Positions 8,648-17,273 of a stretch of DNA of 39,211 bases are shown here, piece by piece (within the stretch, counting starts at the first letter, position 1; each line of letters begins with the position of its first letter). This stretch comes from Prevotella sp. (GTDB taxonomy: Bacteria > Bacteroidota > Bacteroidia > Bacteroidales > Bacteroidaceae). Location: assembly GCA_024697645.1 (NCBI GenBank), contig JAILFH010000070.1:1-39211 (forward strand). The letters are read 5' to 3'. A program made the position numbers and the translations under genes. Below the pieces are notes generated by a model. The model did not search any database and was not told where the DNA came from. It saw nothing but the letters and a program-made list of their open reading frames with translations.

Positions 8648-10345
8648 ATGGATTGGTTAGTAAATCTTTTCACATCAACAGACTCTGTAGCCCACATTGT
8701 TCTGCTCTATTCCATCGTGATTAGCGTTGGAGTTTTTCTGGGAAAAGTAAAGATTGGAGGCATCTCACTCGGTGTCACCTTTGTTCTTTTTGCAGGAATC
8801 CTGGCTGGTCACATCCATTTTACAGCCCCTATTGACATCTTGAACTTTGTTCAGGACTTCGGACTTATTCTCTTTGTCTTCTGCATTGGTTTGCAGGTTG
8901 GCCCAGGATTCTTCGAAAGTTTCCGTAAGGGCGGTATCACCCTTAACCTGTTATCGACAACAGCCATTCTGCTCAACATCGCAGTGATGTTTGCCTGCTA
9001 TTTCCTTTTCTTCGACACCAGTAACCCATTCAATCTGCCCATGATGGTCGGCACACTCTATGGTGCTGTAACCAATACCCCTGGACTTGGTGCTGCCAAC
9101 GAAGCGTTGCAGTCGGTGTTCACAAGTGGTGAGATTCCGCAGATTGCCAGTGGTTACGCCTGTGCCTATCCGCTCGGTGTTGTAGGTATTATTGGTGCGA
9201 CTATTGCCGTCAGATACATCTGTCGAGTCAATCTTGAAGAAGAGGAAAAGAAACTCGAGGCCGAAGAAGCCAAGAATCCTCATGAGAAGCCCTATCAGAT
9301 GCATCTGAAAGTATCCAACAAGTATATCTGCGGTCACACGCTCATGCAGATTTCCGAATTTCTCCATCGCGACATCGTCTGCACACGTCTTCTTCACGAC
9401 GGGCGCATCCTCATTCCCAATCGCGACACTGTTTTCGATCTTGACGACGAAGTATTGGTGGTTTGTGCTGAGGCTGATGCTGAAGCCATTCAGGCCTTCA
9501 TTGGTCCGCTTATCGACCATCACTGGGACATTGAAGACACCAAACAGCCGATGGTTTCAAAACGAATCGTGGTAACCAATCCGAAGATGAATGGTAAGAC
9601 CCTTGGCAAGATGCACTTCTCAAGCGTCTATGGAGTCAACGTCACGCGAATCACCCGTCAGGGCATTGACCTCTTTGCTTCACGCAATCACCATTTCCAT
9701 GTTGGCGACCGCATTATGGTAGTAGGTCCTGAGGACAATGTGAATCGCGTTGCCGACTTGATGGGTAATAGCGTCAAGCGACTCGATGCTCCTAACATCG
9801 CTACCATTTTCATCGGTATCGTTGTCGGTATTCTCTTCGGTAGTCTTCCTATCGCTATTCCCGGAATGCCTGTTCCCCTGAAACTGGGTCTTGCTGGTGG
9901 ACCACTCATCATTGCCATTCTGATTGGCCGATTCGGCTATCGCATGAAACTTGTCACCTATACGACCACTTCAGCCAACATGATGCTTCGCGAGATTGGA
10001 CTTGTACTGTTCCTAGCGAGTGTCGGCATCAAGGCTGGTGCAGGTTTCTGGGACACAGTTATCTCTGGCGACGGTATTAAATATGTTTATACAGGTTTCC
10101 TGATTACCATCATACCTATTCTTATTGTCGGAACCATCGCTCGTCTGCGTTATAAGTTCGACTATTTCACGATAATGGGAATGCTCGCTGGTACCTACAC
10201 TGATCCCCCCGCACTGGCCTATGCCAATGCGACTTGCTCACGTGAGGCTCCGGCAATTGGTTATTCAACCGTTTATCCTCTCAGCATGTTCCTTCGCATC
10301 TTCACCGCTCAGATTATTGTATTGTTCTGTTGCGGTGTGATGTAA
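8648..10345 (+). CDS. AspT/YidE/YbjL-family putative transporter
   Basis: Inner-membrane protein of 565 residues with the duplicated AspT-YidE architecture. There is an N-terminal membrane half (about 15-195), two TrkA-C/RCK_C-type cytosolic domains (about 210-290, ending [16 protein letters not shown]; about 300-375, ending [16 protein letters not shown]), and a second membrane half (about 385-565). Both halves contain the family's Gly-rich signatures ([16 protein letters not shown] and [18 protein letters not shown]). Characterised AspT is an aspartate:alanine exchanger, but most relatives have no known substrate. RCK_C domains suggest regulation by a small ligand. It sits between mltG and tatA on the same strand (55 bp before tatA). 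Confidence 0.9.
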   Translation: MDWLVNLFTSTDSVAHIVLLYSIVISVGVFLGKVKIGGISLGVTFVLFAGILAGHIHFTAPIDILNFVQDFGLILFVFCIGLQVGPGFFESFRKGGITLNLLSTTAILLNIAVMFACYFLFFDTSNPFNLPMMVGTLYGAVTNTPGLGAANEALQSVFTSGEIPQIASGYACAYPLGVVGIIGATIAVRYICRVNLEEEEKKLEAEEAKNPHEKPYQMHLKVSNKYICGHTLMQISEFLHRDIVCTRLLHDGRILIPNRDTVFDLDDEVLVVCAEADAEAIQAFIGPLIDHHWDIEDTKQPMVSKRIVVTNPKMNGKTLGKMHFSSVYGVNVTRITRQGIDLFASRNHHFHVGDRIMVVGPEDNVNRVADLMGNSVKRLDAPNIATIFIGIVVGILFGSLPIAIPGMPVPLKLGLAGGPLIIAILIGRFGYRMKLVTYTTTSANMMLREIGLVLFLASVGIKAGAGFWDTVISGDGIKYVYTGFLITIIPILIVGTIARLRYKFDYFTIMGMLAGTYTDPPALAYANATCSREAPAIGYSTVYPLSMFLRIFTAQIIVLFCCGVM

Positions 10346-10400
10346 GGAGGTACGTGGATACTCATTTCATTAAATCATCCCTAAAAACAACGAAAAAACT

Positions 10401-10595
10401 ATGTTTGGACTAGGCATGCAAGAACTACTCGTCATTGCTTTCATCATCCTGCTGCTTTTCGGCGCTAAGAAGATCCCCGAACTCATGAGAGGACTTGGCA
10501 AAGGCATCAAGAATTTCAAGGACGGAATGAAGGATGTCAACGACGACCTGAAGGAACTCAACGACAAAAAGGACGAGAAGAACAAGGAGGTATGA
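10401..10595 (+). CDS. tatA: Sec-independent translocase subunit TatA
   Basis: TatA oligomerises to form the conducting element that moves folded twin-arginine proteins across the inner membrane. The 64 residues are typical: a short periplasmic N-terminus, one TM helix (about 6-20, [16 protein letters not shown]), the hinge [16 protein letters not shown], an amphipathic helix and a charged tail ([17 protein letters not shown]). Its stop codon overlaps the tatC start (ATGA), showing translational coupling. No tatB is visible, as expected for minimal TatAC systems in this phylum. Confidence 0.95.
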   Translation: MFGLGMQELLVIAFIILLLFGAKKIPELMRGLGKGIKNFKDGMKDVNDDLKELNDKKDEKNKEV

Positions 10596-11389
10596 GCAAC
10601 GAAGCCGAGAGCAGAGACGAAATTGGTGTTCCGACCAATGACAACTCTGCCAATGGTAGCGTGACGGAATCCTTCTGGGATCATCTGGAAGAACTACGCT
10701 CACGTATCATCCGTTGCCTACTGGTGACGGTCGTGGTCGGCTGTGTGGCTTTTGTACTGAAGGAACAACTTTTCGACATCGTGCTGGCACCTCGCTCCAG
10801 CGAGTTTGTTACTTATCGACTTCTGGGGGTTGAACCTTTCAGTGTAGGACTAATGAACACGGGACTCACTGAGCAATTCATGATTCATCTGAAAACGGCA
10901 CTCTATGCTGGTCTGCTCGTTGCCCTACCCTATGTTCTCTACGAAATTTTCGCCTTCGTCTCGCCAGCCCTCTATGACAATGAGCGCCGCTATGCTATTC
11001 AGATTGTAGGGTCGAGTTACGTGATGTTCACCATCGGCACACTCGTTAACTATTTTCTGATCTTCCCACTCACCGTCAGATTTCTCGGCACCTATCAGGT
11101 GAGTTCCGACGTAGCCAATATGCTCACGCTGCAATCCTATATGGACACGTTCATCACCATGAGCCTTGTCATTGGCGTCGTGTTTGAACTTCCTGTCGTC
11201 TGCTGGATTCTTGGACGCATGGGGCTTATCAACGGAACGATGATGCGCACCTATCGTCGACACGCCGTAGTGGTCATCCTCGTCATTGCTGCTATCATCA
11301 CGCCAACCACCGATGCATTTACACTTGCAATTGTTGCCTTGCCCATCTGGCTCCTATACGAGGCCAGCATCTGGATAGTCCGCAATTAG
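10592..11389 (+). CDS. tatC: Sec-independent translocase subunit TatC
   Basis: TatC is the six-TM receptor for twin-arginine signal peptides. The 265 residues carry the conserved N-terminal [17 protein letters not shown] (HLEELR motif). The first periplasmic loop follows, then [24 protein letters not shown] with the conserved P..YE..AFV..L, and further TM segments to the C-terminus. The start overlaps tatA by 4 bp. The N-terminus before the HLEELR motif is about 30 residues longer than in E. coli and is acidic. Two predicted Tat clients lie immediately downstream, so the cluster probably makes both the translocase and its cargo. Confidence 0.95.
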   Translation: MSNEAESRDEIGVPTNDNSANGSVTESFWDHLEELRSRIIRCLLVTVVVGCVAFVLKEQLFDIVLAPRSSEFVTYRLLGVEPFSVGLMNTGLTEQFMIHLKTALYAGLLVALPYVLYEIFAFVSPALYDNERRYAIQIVGSSYVMFTIGTLVNYFLIFPLTVRFLGTYQVSSDVANMLTLQSYMDTFITMSLVIGVVFELPVVCWILGRMGLINGTMMRTYRRHAVVVILVIAAIITPTTDAFTLAIVALPIWLLYEASIWIVRN

Positions 11390-11458
11390 TATACTTCAAA
11401 AAACTTTACCACCAACACAAACAAAAACTTCCAAACACCTAAAGAGAACAAAAACATT

Positions 11459-13033
11459 ATGCTTAAGAAAATTAGAACCATCCTCGCATTGGTGTTCTTC
11501 ATCTGCATCACGCTGCTATTCCTCGATTTCACGGGAACTGCCCATCGCTGGCTCTCGTGGATGGCAAAGGTGCAGTTTCTGCCTGCCATCATGGCACTCA
11601 ATGCCGTTGTCGTCATCATTCTTCTTGCACTGACGCTCATCTTTGGCCGCATCTATTGTTCTGTGATTTGCCCGCTTGGCGTGTTCCAGGACATTATCGC
11701 CTGGTTCGGCAAACGCAGCAAGAAGAATCGCTACACCTATTCAAATGCTATCTCGTGGTTGCGCTATACCATGCTGGGCATCTTCGTTGTGGCTTTCTTT
11801 GCTGGTATCGGCAGCATTGTTCAACTGCTGGCGCCCTACTCTTCCTATGGACGTATCGCCACAACCATCTTCCAGCCTATTTGGAAACTCTGCAACAACG
11901 GTCTTGCCACCATCGCTGAGCACATCGACAGTTATGCGTTCTATTCTACCGACGTGCTCGTTCCATCCATCGGAACAGTGCTTGCAATTGCAGTCATCAC
12001 ATGTCTAGTGCTGTTTCCACTTGCCTGGAAGAATGGCCGCACCTATTGCAATACAATCTGTCCCGTAGGTACAGTGCTCTCATTCTTCTCTCGTTTCTCG
12101 CTCTTCAAGGTTCGCTTCGACGAAGAGAAGTGCCGCAACTGCTCGAAATGTACAAAGAACTGCAAGGCTGCCTGCATCGATTTCAAGACCCACAGCATCG
12201 ACTATTCGCGTTGTGTTGTCTGTGGTGACTGCATCAGTCAGTGCAACTTTGGGGCCCTCACCTATGGTCTGAAGAAAAAGCCCAGCACCACAACCCAGAA
12301 TCCTATCGAATCTAGTACAACTAGTCAATCTAGTATGTCAAGTGCGTCTAATATGTCTAATGCGTCTAATCAATCTTCTACGCCCGCCGAAGCCAGCGCC
12401 CCTGCTTCTACTTCACGCCGTTCGTTCCTGATTGCCTCTGCCGCTATTGCCACAACAGCAATGGCTCAGGAGAAGAAAAAGGTTGATGGCGGTCTCGCTG
12501 AGATTCAGGAGCGAGTAGCACCAACGCGCCAGACTCCTATCACGCCACCGGGTTCCATCTCTGCTAAGAATATGGAAACTCGCTGCACGGGTTGCCAACT
12601 CTGCGTGTCGGAATGTCCTAATCAAGTGCTGCGCCCGTCGACAGACCTGTTGCATGTGATGATGCCTACCATGAGTTACGAACTTGGCTATTGCCGACCC
12701 GAATGCAATCGTTGTTCTGAAGTTTGTCCTGCGGGAGCCATCAAGCCTCTGAAACTTGAGGACAAGGCCTCGACACAGATTGGCCACGCTGTCTGGATTA
12801 AGAAGAATTGCATTCCTCTGCGCGACGGAGTGGAATGTGGAAACTGTGCTCGTCACTGCCCCGTGGGAGCCATTGAGATGGTGCCTTCTGACCCTGACGA
12901 CGAAGAGTCACCCTACGTACCCGCTGTCAATGAGAGCCGCTGCATCGGCTGTGGCGCTTGTGAGAACCTCTGCCCTGCACGACCGTTTGCCGCTATCTAT
13001 GTAGAAGGCCACGAAGTGCATAAGGAAGTCTAG
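11459..13033 (+). CDS. NapH-like membrane polyferredoxin fused to a Tat-exported ferredoxin domain
   Basis: A 524-residue two-part redox protein. Residues 1-275 are NapH-like: TM helices, two Cx3CP motifs (GRIYCSVICPLG at 63-74, GRTYCNTICPVG at 193-204), and two 4Fe-4S sets (CRNCSKCTKNC and CVVCGDCISQC, about 225-262). A Ser/Thr/Asn-rich linker (about 276-318) leads to an internal twin-arginine signal, STSRRSFLIASAAIATTAMA (RR at 320-321). Residues 370-524 hold four more Cys clusters (starting at 376, 412, 451, 495), NapG/MauM-like. The arrangement implies electron transfer from a quinol-linked membrane half to a periplasmic ferredoxin half. It lies downstream of tatAC and upstream of a Tat-type aldo/keto reductase, its likely partner. 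The electron acceptor is unknown. Confidence 0.88.
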   Translation: MLKKIRTILALVFFICITLLFLDFTGTAHRWLSWMAKVQFLPAIMALNAVVVIILLALTLIFGRIYCSVICPLGVFQDIIAWFGKRSKKNRYTYSNAISWLRYTMLGIFVVAFFAGIGSIVQLLAPYSSYGRIATTIFQPIWKLCNNGLATIAEHIDSYAFYSTDVLVPSIGTVLAIAVITCLVLFPLAWKNGRTYCNTICPVGTVLSFFSRFSLFKVRFDEEKCRNCSKCTKNCKAACIDFKTHSIDYSRCVVCGDCISQCNFGALTYGLKKKPSTTTQNPIESSTTSQSSMSSASNMSNASNQSSTPAEASAPASTSRRSFLIASAAIATTAMAQEKKKVDGGLAEIQERVAPTRQTPITPPGSISAKNMETRCTGCQLCVSECPNQVLRPSTDLLHVMMPTMSYELGYCRPECNRCSEVCPAGAIKPLKLEDKASTQIGHAVWIKKNCIPLRDGVECGNCARHCPVGAIEMVPSDPDDEESPYVPAVNESRCIGCGACENLCPARPFAAIYVEGHEVHKEV

Positions 13034-13102
13034 CCTAACGTCTTCAGAATCATAAGAAAGCAACTTAGAACTGACAACAACGACATAAAAGAAATCCAAC
13101 AT

Positions 13103-14566
13103 ATGAACAATCATAAAGACAAACAATCGGAACAAAAGTCTCATCCGATTTCTCGCCGTTCGTTCCTGAAACTCTTCGGTGCGGGTGCCGTAGCCACTAC
13201 GGCTGCGCTCGCAGGCTGCAAGAGCAAAACTCAGAAAGCCATTGAAGACGAATACAAACAACAGGTGGAACCGCCAAAGGGCAAGATGACTTATCGCAGC
13301 AATCCCAAAAACGGCGACAAGGTTTCTCTGCTCGGATATGGAATGATGCGACTTCCGACACTGCCCTCTAAAGAAGGCGAAGATCCTGAGTTCGATCAGG
13401 AGATGATTAACCGACAGGTTGACTATGCCATTGAGCATGGTCTTAACTATTTCGACACAAGTCCTGCCTATAGTCGTGGCCTTTCGGAGCGATGCACGGG
13501 CATTGCCCTTCATCGTCATAAACGCAGCGAATACTTCATCGCTACGAAACTCTCGAATTTCTCTCCCGAGACACAGACTCGTGAGGGCAGCATTCAGATG
13601 TACCACAACTCGATGAAGGAACTGCAGGTCGACTACATCGACTACTATCTTCTCCACAGTATTGGCGGTGGCGGAATGGACGCGTTCAACGCCCGCTATA
13701 TGGACAATGGAATGCTCGACTATCTAGTTGAGGAACGCAGTGCCGGCCGCATTCGCAACATCGGCTTCTCCTATCATGGAGATGTAGAAGTGTTCGACAC
13801 ACTCCTTTCCTGGCACGACAAATACAAATGGGACTTCGTGCAGATTGAACTGAACTATCTCGACTGGGACTATGCCGACGAAATCAACGACCGAAATACC
13901 GACGCGAGTTATCTCTATGCCGAACTGCAAAAGCGCGGCATTCCTGCTGTTATCATGGAACCTCTACTTGGAGGGCGTCTGGCCAATGTGCCTCAGTTTG
14001 TTGCCAACGAACTGAAGGAGCGCGATCCGCAGAGCAGTGTGGCTTCATGGGCTTTCCGCTATGCTGGAACACCTGAGGGAGTGCTCACCGTGCTTTCCGG
14101 AATGACCTATATGGAGCATCTGAAGGACAATCTCCTCACCTATTGTCCGCTGAAGCCTCTCACCGAGGAGGAACAACGTTTCCTTGACGACGACATTGCC
14201 CGCAAACTGTTTTCAATGCAGAACATTCCCTGCAACGACTGCAAATACTGCATGCCTTGCCCCTATGGCATTGACATTCCCGCCATCTTCGTTCACTACA
14301 ACAAGTGCAAGAACGATGGCTCGCTACCAACTGACGTCATGGACGAGAACTATGCGAAACTGCGCCGTCAATATCTGATTGGACTCGACCGCTCTGTTCC
14401 TAAATTGCGTCAGGCAAGTCATTGTATTGGTTGCGGACAATGCGAACCTCATTGCCCACAGAACATTCGCATTCCAAGGGAATTGCATAAGATTGACCAG
14501 TTCGTCGAAGACCTGAAGACTAACAAATCCTTCCTGGAGGCTCATCAGCCGAAAGAAGAGGGATAG
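13103..14566 (+). CDS. Twin-arginine aldo/keto reductase with 4Fe-4S clusters
   Basis: A 487-residue predicted exported oxidoreductase. The N-terminus has a textbook Tat signal (ISRRSFLKLFGAG, RR at 18-19), ending in the lipobox LAGC (Cys39), so it is probably a Tat-exported lipoprotein. The aldo/keto reductase barrel keeps the catalytic tetrad Asp118 (YFDTSPAYS), Tyr123, Lys149 (IATKL) and His175 (YLLHSIG). The C-terminal extension has two ferredoxin-like Cys sets, CNDCKYCMPCPYGIDIP and CIGCGQCEPHCPQNIRIP. It follows the polyferredoxin by 69 bp and precedes a terminator, so it is the last gene of the tat cluster. It may reduce a periplasmic carbonyl substrate with electrons from the polyferredoxin instead of NADPH; this is inference. 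Confidence 0.9.
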   Translation: MNNHKDKQSEQKSHPISRRSFLKLFGAGAVATTAALAGCKSKTQKAIEDEYKQQVEPPKGKMTYRSNPKNGDKVSLLGYGMMRLPTLPSKEGEDPEFDQEMINRQVDYAIEHGLNYFDTSPAYSRGLSERCTGIALHRHKRSEYFIATKLSNFSPETQTREGSIQMYHNSMKELQVDYIDYYLLHSIGGGGMDAFNARYMDNGMLDYLVEERSAGRIRNIGFSYHGDVEVFDTLLSWHDKYKWDFVQIELNYLDWDYADEINDRNTDASYLYAELQKRGIPAVIMEPLLGGRLANVPQFVANELKERDPQSSVASWAFRYAGTPEGVLTVLSGMTYMEHLKDNLLTYCPLKPLTEEEQRFLDDDIARKLFSMQNIPCNDCKYCMPCPYGIDIPAIFVHYNKCKNDGSLPTDVMDENYAKLRRQYLIGLDRSVPKLRQASHCIGCGQCEPHCPQNIRIPRELHKIDQFVEDLKTNKSFLEAHQPKEEG

Positions 14567-14632
14567 TATTTCCTGAGACTACGAGACAATAAGACTACGT
14601 GTCTAAGAGACATTAAGAATTCTTTAACTAAC

Positions 14633-14677
14633 AAGAGTTATATTCTAATAATGAAGGATATAACTCTTTTTGTTTTC
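14633..14677 (+). terminator. Intrinsic terminator after the tat/redox cluster
   Basis: AAGAGTTATAT pairs with ATATAACTCTT around a 14-nt loop and is followed by TTTTGTTTT. Placement 66 bp after the reductase stop fits the end of the operon. Confidence 0.8.
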
Positions 14678-14765
14678 TGAAAATAGGTCAATAGCAAACA
14701 GACTATTTCTTCTGACTTTAGTGACTTATTCTCGTAATAATAGAGAGCAATAATTCCGAGTGTAA

Positions 14766-14942
14766 AGAGCACGTGTTTCGACCATAGAGAGCACACCTTT
14801 CGACCATAGAAAGCACACCTTTTGACTATACAAAGGATACCTTTCGACTATAGAAAGCATACCTTTATAGGGGTATAAAGATATGCTCTGTATGGTAGAA
14901 AGGTATGCTCTCTAGGGTCTAAAGATATGCTTTATATAAACC
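14766..14942 (-). repeat. Eight-unit 22-nt hairpin array at the htpX 3' end
   Basis: Eight head-to-tail units of 22 nt (one of 23) fill this stretch exactly, ending one base before the htpX stop codon. In plus orientation the unit starts are 14766, 14788, 14810, 14832, 14854, 14877, 14899 and 14921. Each unit has a 13-nt quasi-palindromic core of the type AAAGCATACCTTT (AAAG/CTTT can pair) and a 9-10 nt spacer such as CGACCATAG. It is not CRISPR-like: there are no unique spacers and the units are diverged. Read on the minus strand it aligns in order with the array at 38877-39054. It would be the 3' UTR of htpX. Confidence 0.85.
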
Positions 14943-15947
14943 TTAGAATTGCTCGAGAATTTGGATGCGCTCTTCCGTGGGTGGATGAGTGGAGAAAAGC
15001 GACGTGAAGAAGGAGCCGATACCAGAGGTCAGACTTTGAGGATGAACGATGAAAAGTTGTGCGATATCATCACGTCCTGTATCTTGCAAACCTGGATCAT
15101 TTGAGATTTTGCGCAAAGCAGAAGCCAGTGCGAGTGGATTACCACAAAGTTCTGCGCCACCAGCATCTGCCATATACTCACGCTTGCGGGAGATGGCGAA
15201 ACGAGTGAGGAGCGTGAAGAAATAAGCAATGGCCATACATACGAGCGCCACAATCATGATGAGGATGAGCGAAAGTCCTGTTCCTCGCCCGTCGCGGTCG
15301 CTGCTGTTGTATCTGCCGAACACCATTACGTTGTTCATCATTCGAGAAGAAACGCTCATCAGCGACGAGACTATACCGACAAAGATGATGCTGGTGATGA
15401 GCAGACGTGTATCGTGGTTACGAATATGAGTGAGTTCATGACCAATTACTCCTGCGAGTTCATCATCGGTAAGGCGATTCGCAAGACCTGTGGTCACTGT
15501 CACAGTGTAACTGTTCTGATCAATTCCGCTGGCAAACGCATTCAGTTGTTCATCGTCAACAACGTTTATCTTGGGCATTTCCATTCCACAAGTCATGCAA
15601 AGATTTTCCACAATGTTGTAGATGCGCGGATTCTCCTTGCGCTCAAGAGGTCGGGCTCCCACAGCACGACGAACCATTGCTGCATTGGAGAAATAGGCAA
15701 TAGCAAACCAAATTGCCACACCGCCAACTACCCACGGCAACGAATGCAGGAAGTAGTAGTTCACCTGAGCGAAATCCACGTGCCGAATCTGGTTGCCATA
15801 GTCGTCGTAGTAGCCATTGCCCAAGTAACTTAACACGGCGAGGAACACCCATATCATTCCCAGAATGATGACGGGGAAAAGAATCAGCAACAAGATGCTT
15901 TTCATATTGTTGCGACTAATCTGTGTCTGAATGCCTACGTACTTCAC
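14943..15947 (-). CDS. HtpX-like M48 family membrane metallopeptidase
   Basis: Zinc-dependent inner-membrane protease that degrades damaged membrane proteins. In its 334 residues, the zinc motif is HELTH (170-174, VIGHELTHIRNHD) and the third ligand Glu is in KREYMADAGGAEL. TM segments are at about 17-42, 70-90, 183-205 and 222-248. The long N-terminus (MKYVGIQTQISRNNMKS) matches the Bacteroidales form, so the first ATG is used. lemA lies 87 bp upstream on the same strand; the lemA-htpX pair is common and the two are presumably co-transcribed. Its stop codon abuts the 22-nt hairpin array. Confidence 0.93.
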   Translation of the reverse strand: MKYVGIQTQISRNNMKSILLLILFPVIILGMIWVFLAVLSYLGNGYYDDYGNQIRHVDFAQVNYYFLHSLPWVVGGVAIWFAIAYFSNAAMVRRAVGARPLERKENPRIYNIVENLCMTCGMEMPKINVVDDEQLNAFASGIDQNSYTVTVTTGLANRLTDDELAGVIGHELTHIRNHDTRLLITSIIFVGIVSSLMSVSSRMMNNVMVFGRYNSSDRDGRGTGLSLILIMIVALVCMAIAYFFTLLTRFAISRKREYMADAGGAELCGNPLALASALRKISNDPGLQDTGRDDIAQLFIVHPQSLTSGIGSFFTSLFSTHPPTEERIQILEQF

Positions 15948-16034
15948 GAGCAGAAATGATTAAAAATGCCGAGTCTCAGGCTACAGCGCCCATCCAAAGG
16001 ACTAAGGCAGAAGCCTGAAACCGGCAAATATAAT

Positions 16035-16598
16035 TTAGAACTTAATCTCAGGTGCCTTATCGAGGTCGGCGCGCTCTTCGTTAGAAACTTCGAACATCGG
16101 CTCCTTGTGGAATCCGAAGAAACTGGCAAAGATGTTCGACGGGAAGGTCTGAACGGCATTGTTCAACTCGCGAGTAGCAGTGTTGAAGTAACGACGTACG
16201 GCAGCGAGTTTGTTCTCGATGTCAGCAATCTCAGTCTGCAGTTGCAGGAAGTTCTGATTAGCCTTCAAATCAGGATAGGCTTCGAGCGAAATCTTCAGTC
16301 CCGAAAGCGCATTGGTCAGCGCATTCTCAGCCTCAATCTTTTCGTTGATACCTTTAGCGTTGATGGCTGCCGAACGAGCCTCAGTAACTCGTGTGAGCAC
16401 CTCCTTCTCGTGCTCGGCATAGCCCTTCACAACGGCTACCAACTGCTGCACGAGATCATGACGCTGCTTCAACTGAACATCAATGTTGGCAAAAGCATTC
16501 TCACGATTATTACGGAGTTTTACGAGGTTGTTATAAATGCCTGCGGCCCACAACCCAAGCAGTACAACGACTGCAATGATAATAATAATCCAAGTCAT
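16035..16598 (-). CDS. lemA: LemA family protein
   Basis: A 187-residue membrane-anchored helical protein. It has an N-terminal TM helix (about 2-20) and the LemA core YNNLVKLRNNRENAFANIDV, then KQRHDLVQQLVAVVKGYAEHE. The C-terminal part (YFNTATRELNNAVQTFPSNI) matches the family's YN.....YN..I..FP motif. Biochemical function is unsettled, but it is regularly encoded with HtpX-type M48 proteases, as here, suggesting a shared membrane role. Promoter match at 16640-16647. Confidence 0.94.
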   Translation of the reverse strand: MTWIIIIIAVVVLLGLWAAGIYNNLVKLRNNRENAFANIDVQLKQRHDLVQQLVAVVKGYAEHEKEVLTRVTEARSAAINAKGINEKIEAENALTNALSGLKISLEAYPDLKANQNFLQLQTEIADIENKLAAVRRYFNTATRELNNAVQTFPSNIFASFFGFHKEPMFEVSNEERADLDKAPEIKF

Positions 16599-16639
16599 AA
16601 GTCTTCAATGTTTTTAGGTTAATGATTGCTCATTTGGTG

Positions 16640-16647
16640 CAAAGATA
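16640..16647 (-). promoter_or_regulatory. -7 box for the lemA-htpX operon
   Basis: TATCTTTG on the minus strand matches TAnnTTTG; predicted leader about 35 nt. Confidence 0.6.
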
Positions 16648-16860
16648 ATAAAATATGTGGATACGCCCAAACTTTTAGGATAATTTTATTTAAGATTCGG
16701 AGGTAACAATTATGATTTTTAGGAGGTCAGGAGTTCAGAGGTTGAGACGTTCAGGAGTTCAGAAGTTCAGGAGGTCAGGAGTTCAGACGTTAGCCAATAC
16801 TGCTGCGAGTATCTCCAATTCGCGAACTCTTGATATTAATAAAACCTGTAACTCACATAG

Positions 16861-16893
16861 AAAACAAAAAGGACTGGCACAAAACCAGTCCTT
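16861..16893 (-). terminator. Intrinsic terminator of the SRP RNA/tRNA-Thr transcript
   Basis: On the minus strand AAGGACTGG pairs with CCAGTCCTT (9 bp) around a 7-nt loop and is followed by TTTGTTTT. It lies 24 bp past the tRNA 3' end. Confidence 0.88.
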
Positions 16894-16916
16894 CTCTGAA
16901 ACACATTTCTTAAGTG

Positions 16917-16990
16917 AGCCTCTTGTCGGATTCGAACCAACGACCCCGAGATTACAAATCACGTGCTCTGGCCAACTGAGCTAAAGAGGC
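16917..16990 (-). tRNA. tRNA-Thr (anticodon UGU)
   Basis: The 74-nt cloverleaf reads, on the minus strand, acceptor GCCTCTT/AAGAGGC, D arm GCTC...GAGC, anticodon loop TTTGTAA with anticodon TGT, and T arm with GTTCGAAT. The anticodon stem CGTGA/TCTCG has one T-T mismatch. CCA is not encoded (the discriminator base is followed by CA). The 5' end directly abuts the SRP RNA with no spacer. Confidence 0.95.
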
Positions 16991-17093
16991 GGGTGGGCAA
17001 GCGGTCCGTATCGCGCCGCTACAACCTGCTACCCTTGCTGCGTTCCCACCCTGGGGGAATTCACAGGGAGCTGGCCGTACGGGACTTGCCCAT
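16991..17093 (-). ncRNA. ffs: Signal recognition particle RNA (small bacterial type)
   Basis: Together with Ffh this RNA targets nascent membrane proteins. On the minus strand the ends pair (GGGCAAG with CTTGCCC). The middle carries the conserved Ffh-binding pattern GGAACGCAGCAAGGG, corresponding to the GGAA/AGCA internal loops of domain IV, and flanking segments such as CCGTA and TACGG pair. Length (about 100 nt) fits the small Alu-less class. The exact 5' end is uncertain because the -7 box at 17129-17136 would start transcription near 17123. The 3' end is set by tRNA-Thr, which follows without a gap. Confidence 0.9.
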
Positions 17094-17128
17094 GTTGTTT
17101 ATTCATGCTTCACGTTTGAAAGCGGCTG

Positions 17129-17136
17129 CAAAGGTA
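17129..17136 (-). promoter_or_regulatory. -7 box for ffs-tRNA-Thr
   Basis: TACCTTTG on the minus strand matches TAnnTTTG. It would give a short 5' extension of about 30 nt before the SRP RNA helix. Confidence 0.6.
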
Positions 17137-17252
17137 CAAAGAAAAGTTTGAAACTTCAAAGCAAAGCCGTCAAAGTTTATCAGATTTAACATTTATTTCA
17201 TACCCTCGAACATTATTTTTACGTGTTTCGTGCGTTTTTCATCGAATTTTTG

Positions 17253-17260
17253 TAATTTTG
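17253..17260 (+). promoter_or_regulatory. -7 box for the DUF4199 gene
   Basis: TAATTTTG matches TAnnTTTG, 13 nt before the ATG at 17274. Confidence 0.6.
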
Positions 17261-17273
17261 TAGGCTGAATCAT

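Larger units (their letters stand above)
16599..16916. other. Intergenic region with GTTCAG-rich repeats
   Basis: This 318-bp gap holds the lemA promoter, a short repeat tract and the tRNA terminator. The tract (about 16721-16792) iterates AGGAGGTCAGGAGTTCAGA twice (16721-16739 and 16769-16787, 48 bp apart) with AGTTCAG variants between. An open frame starting at 16712 is a translation of these repeats and of antisense tRNA, so it is not annotated. Confidence 0.7.

Noticed and set aside
12301..12400. Frameshift or gene fusion error in the polyferredoxin
   Set aside because: The Ser/Thr/Asn-rich linker is continuous in frame, and both halves carry intact Cys clusters, so it is read as one real two-part protein.
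14766..14942. CRISPR array
   Set aside because: Period of 22 nt with no unique spacers, diverged units and no cas genes nearby; the variable parts are themselves shared with another array.
16712..16984. Open frame of 90 codons before the tRNA
   Set aside because: Consists of GTTCAG repeats followed by antisense tRNA-Thr sequence.
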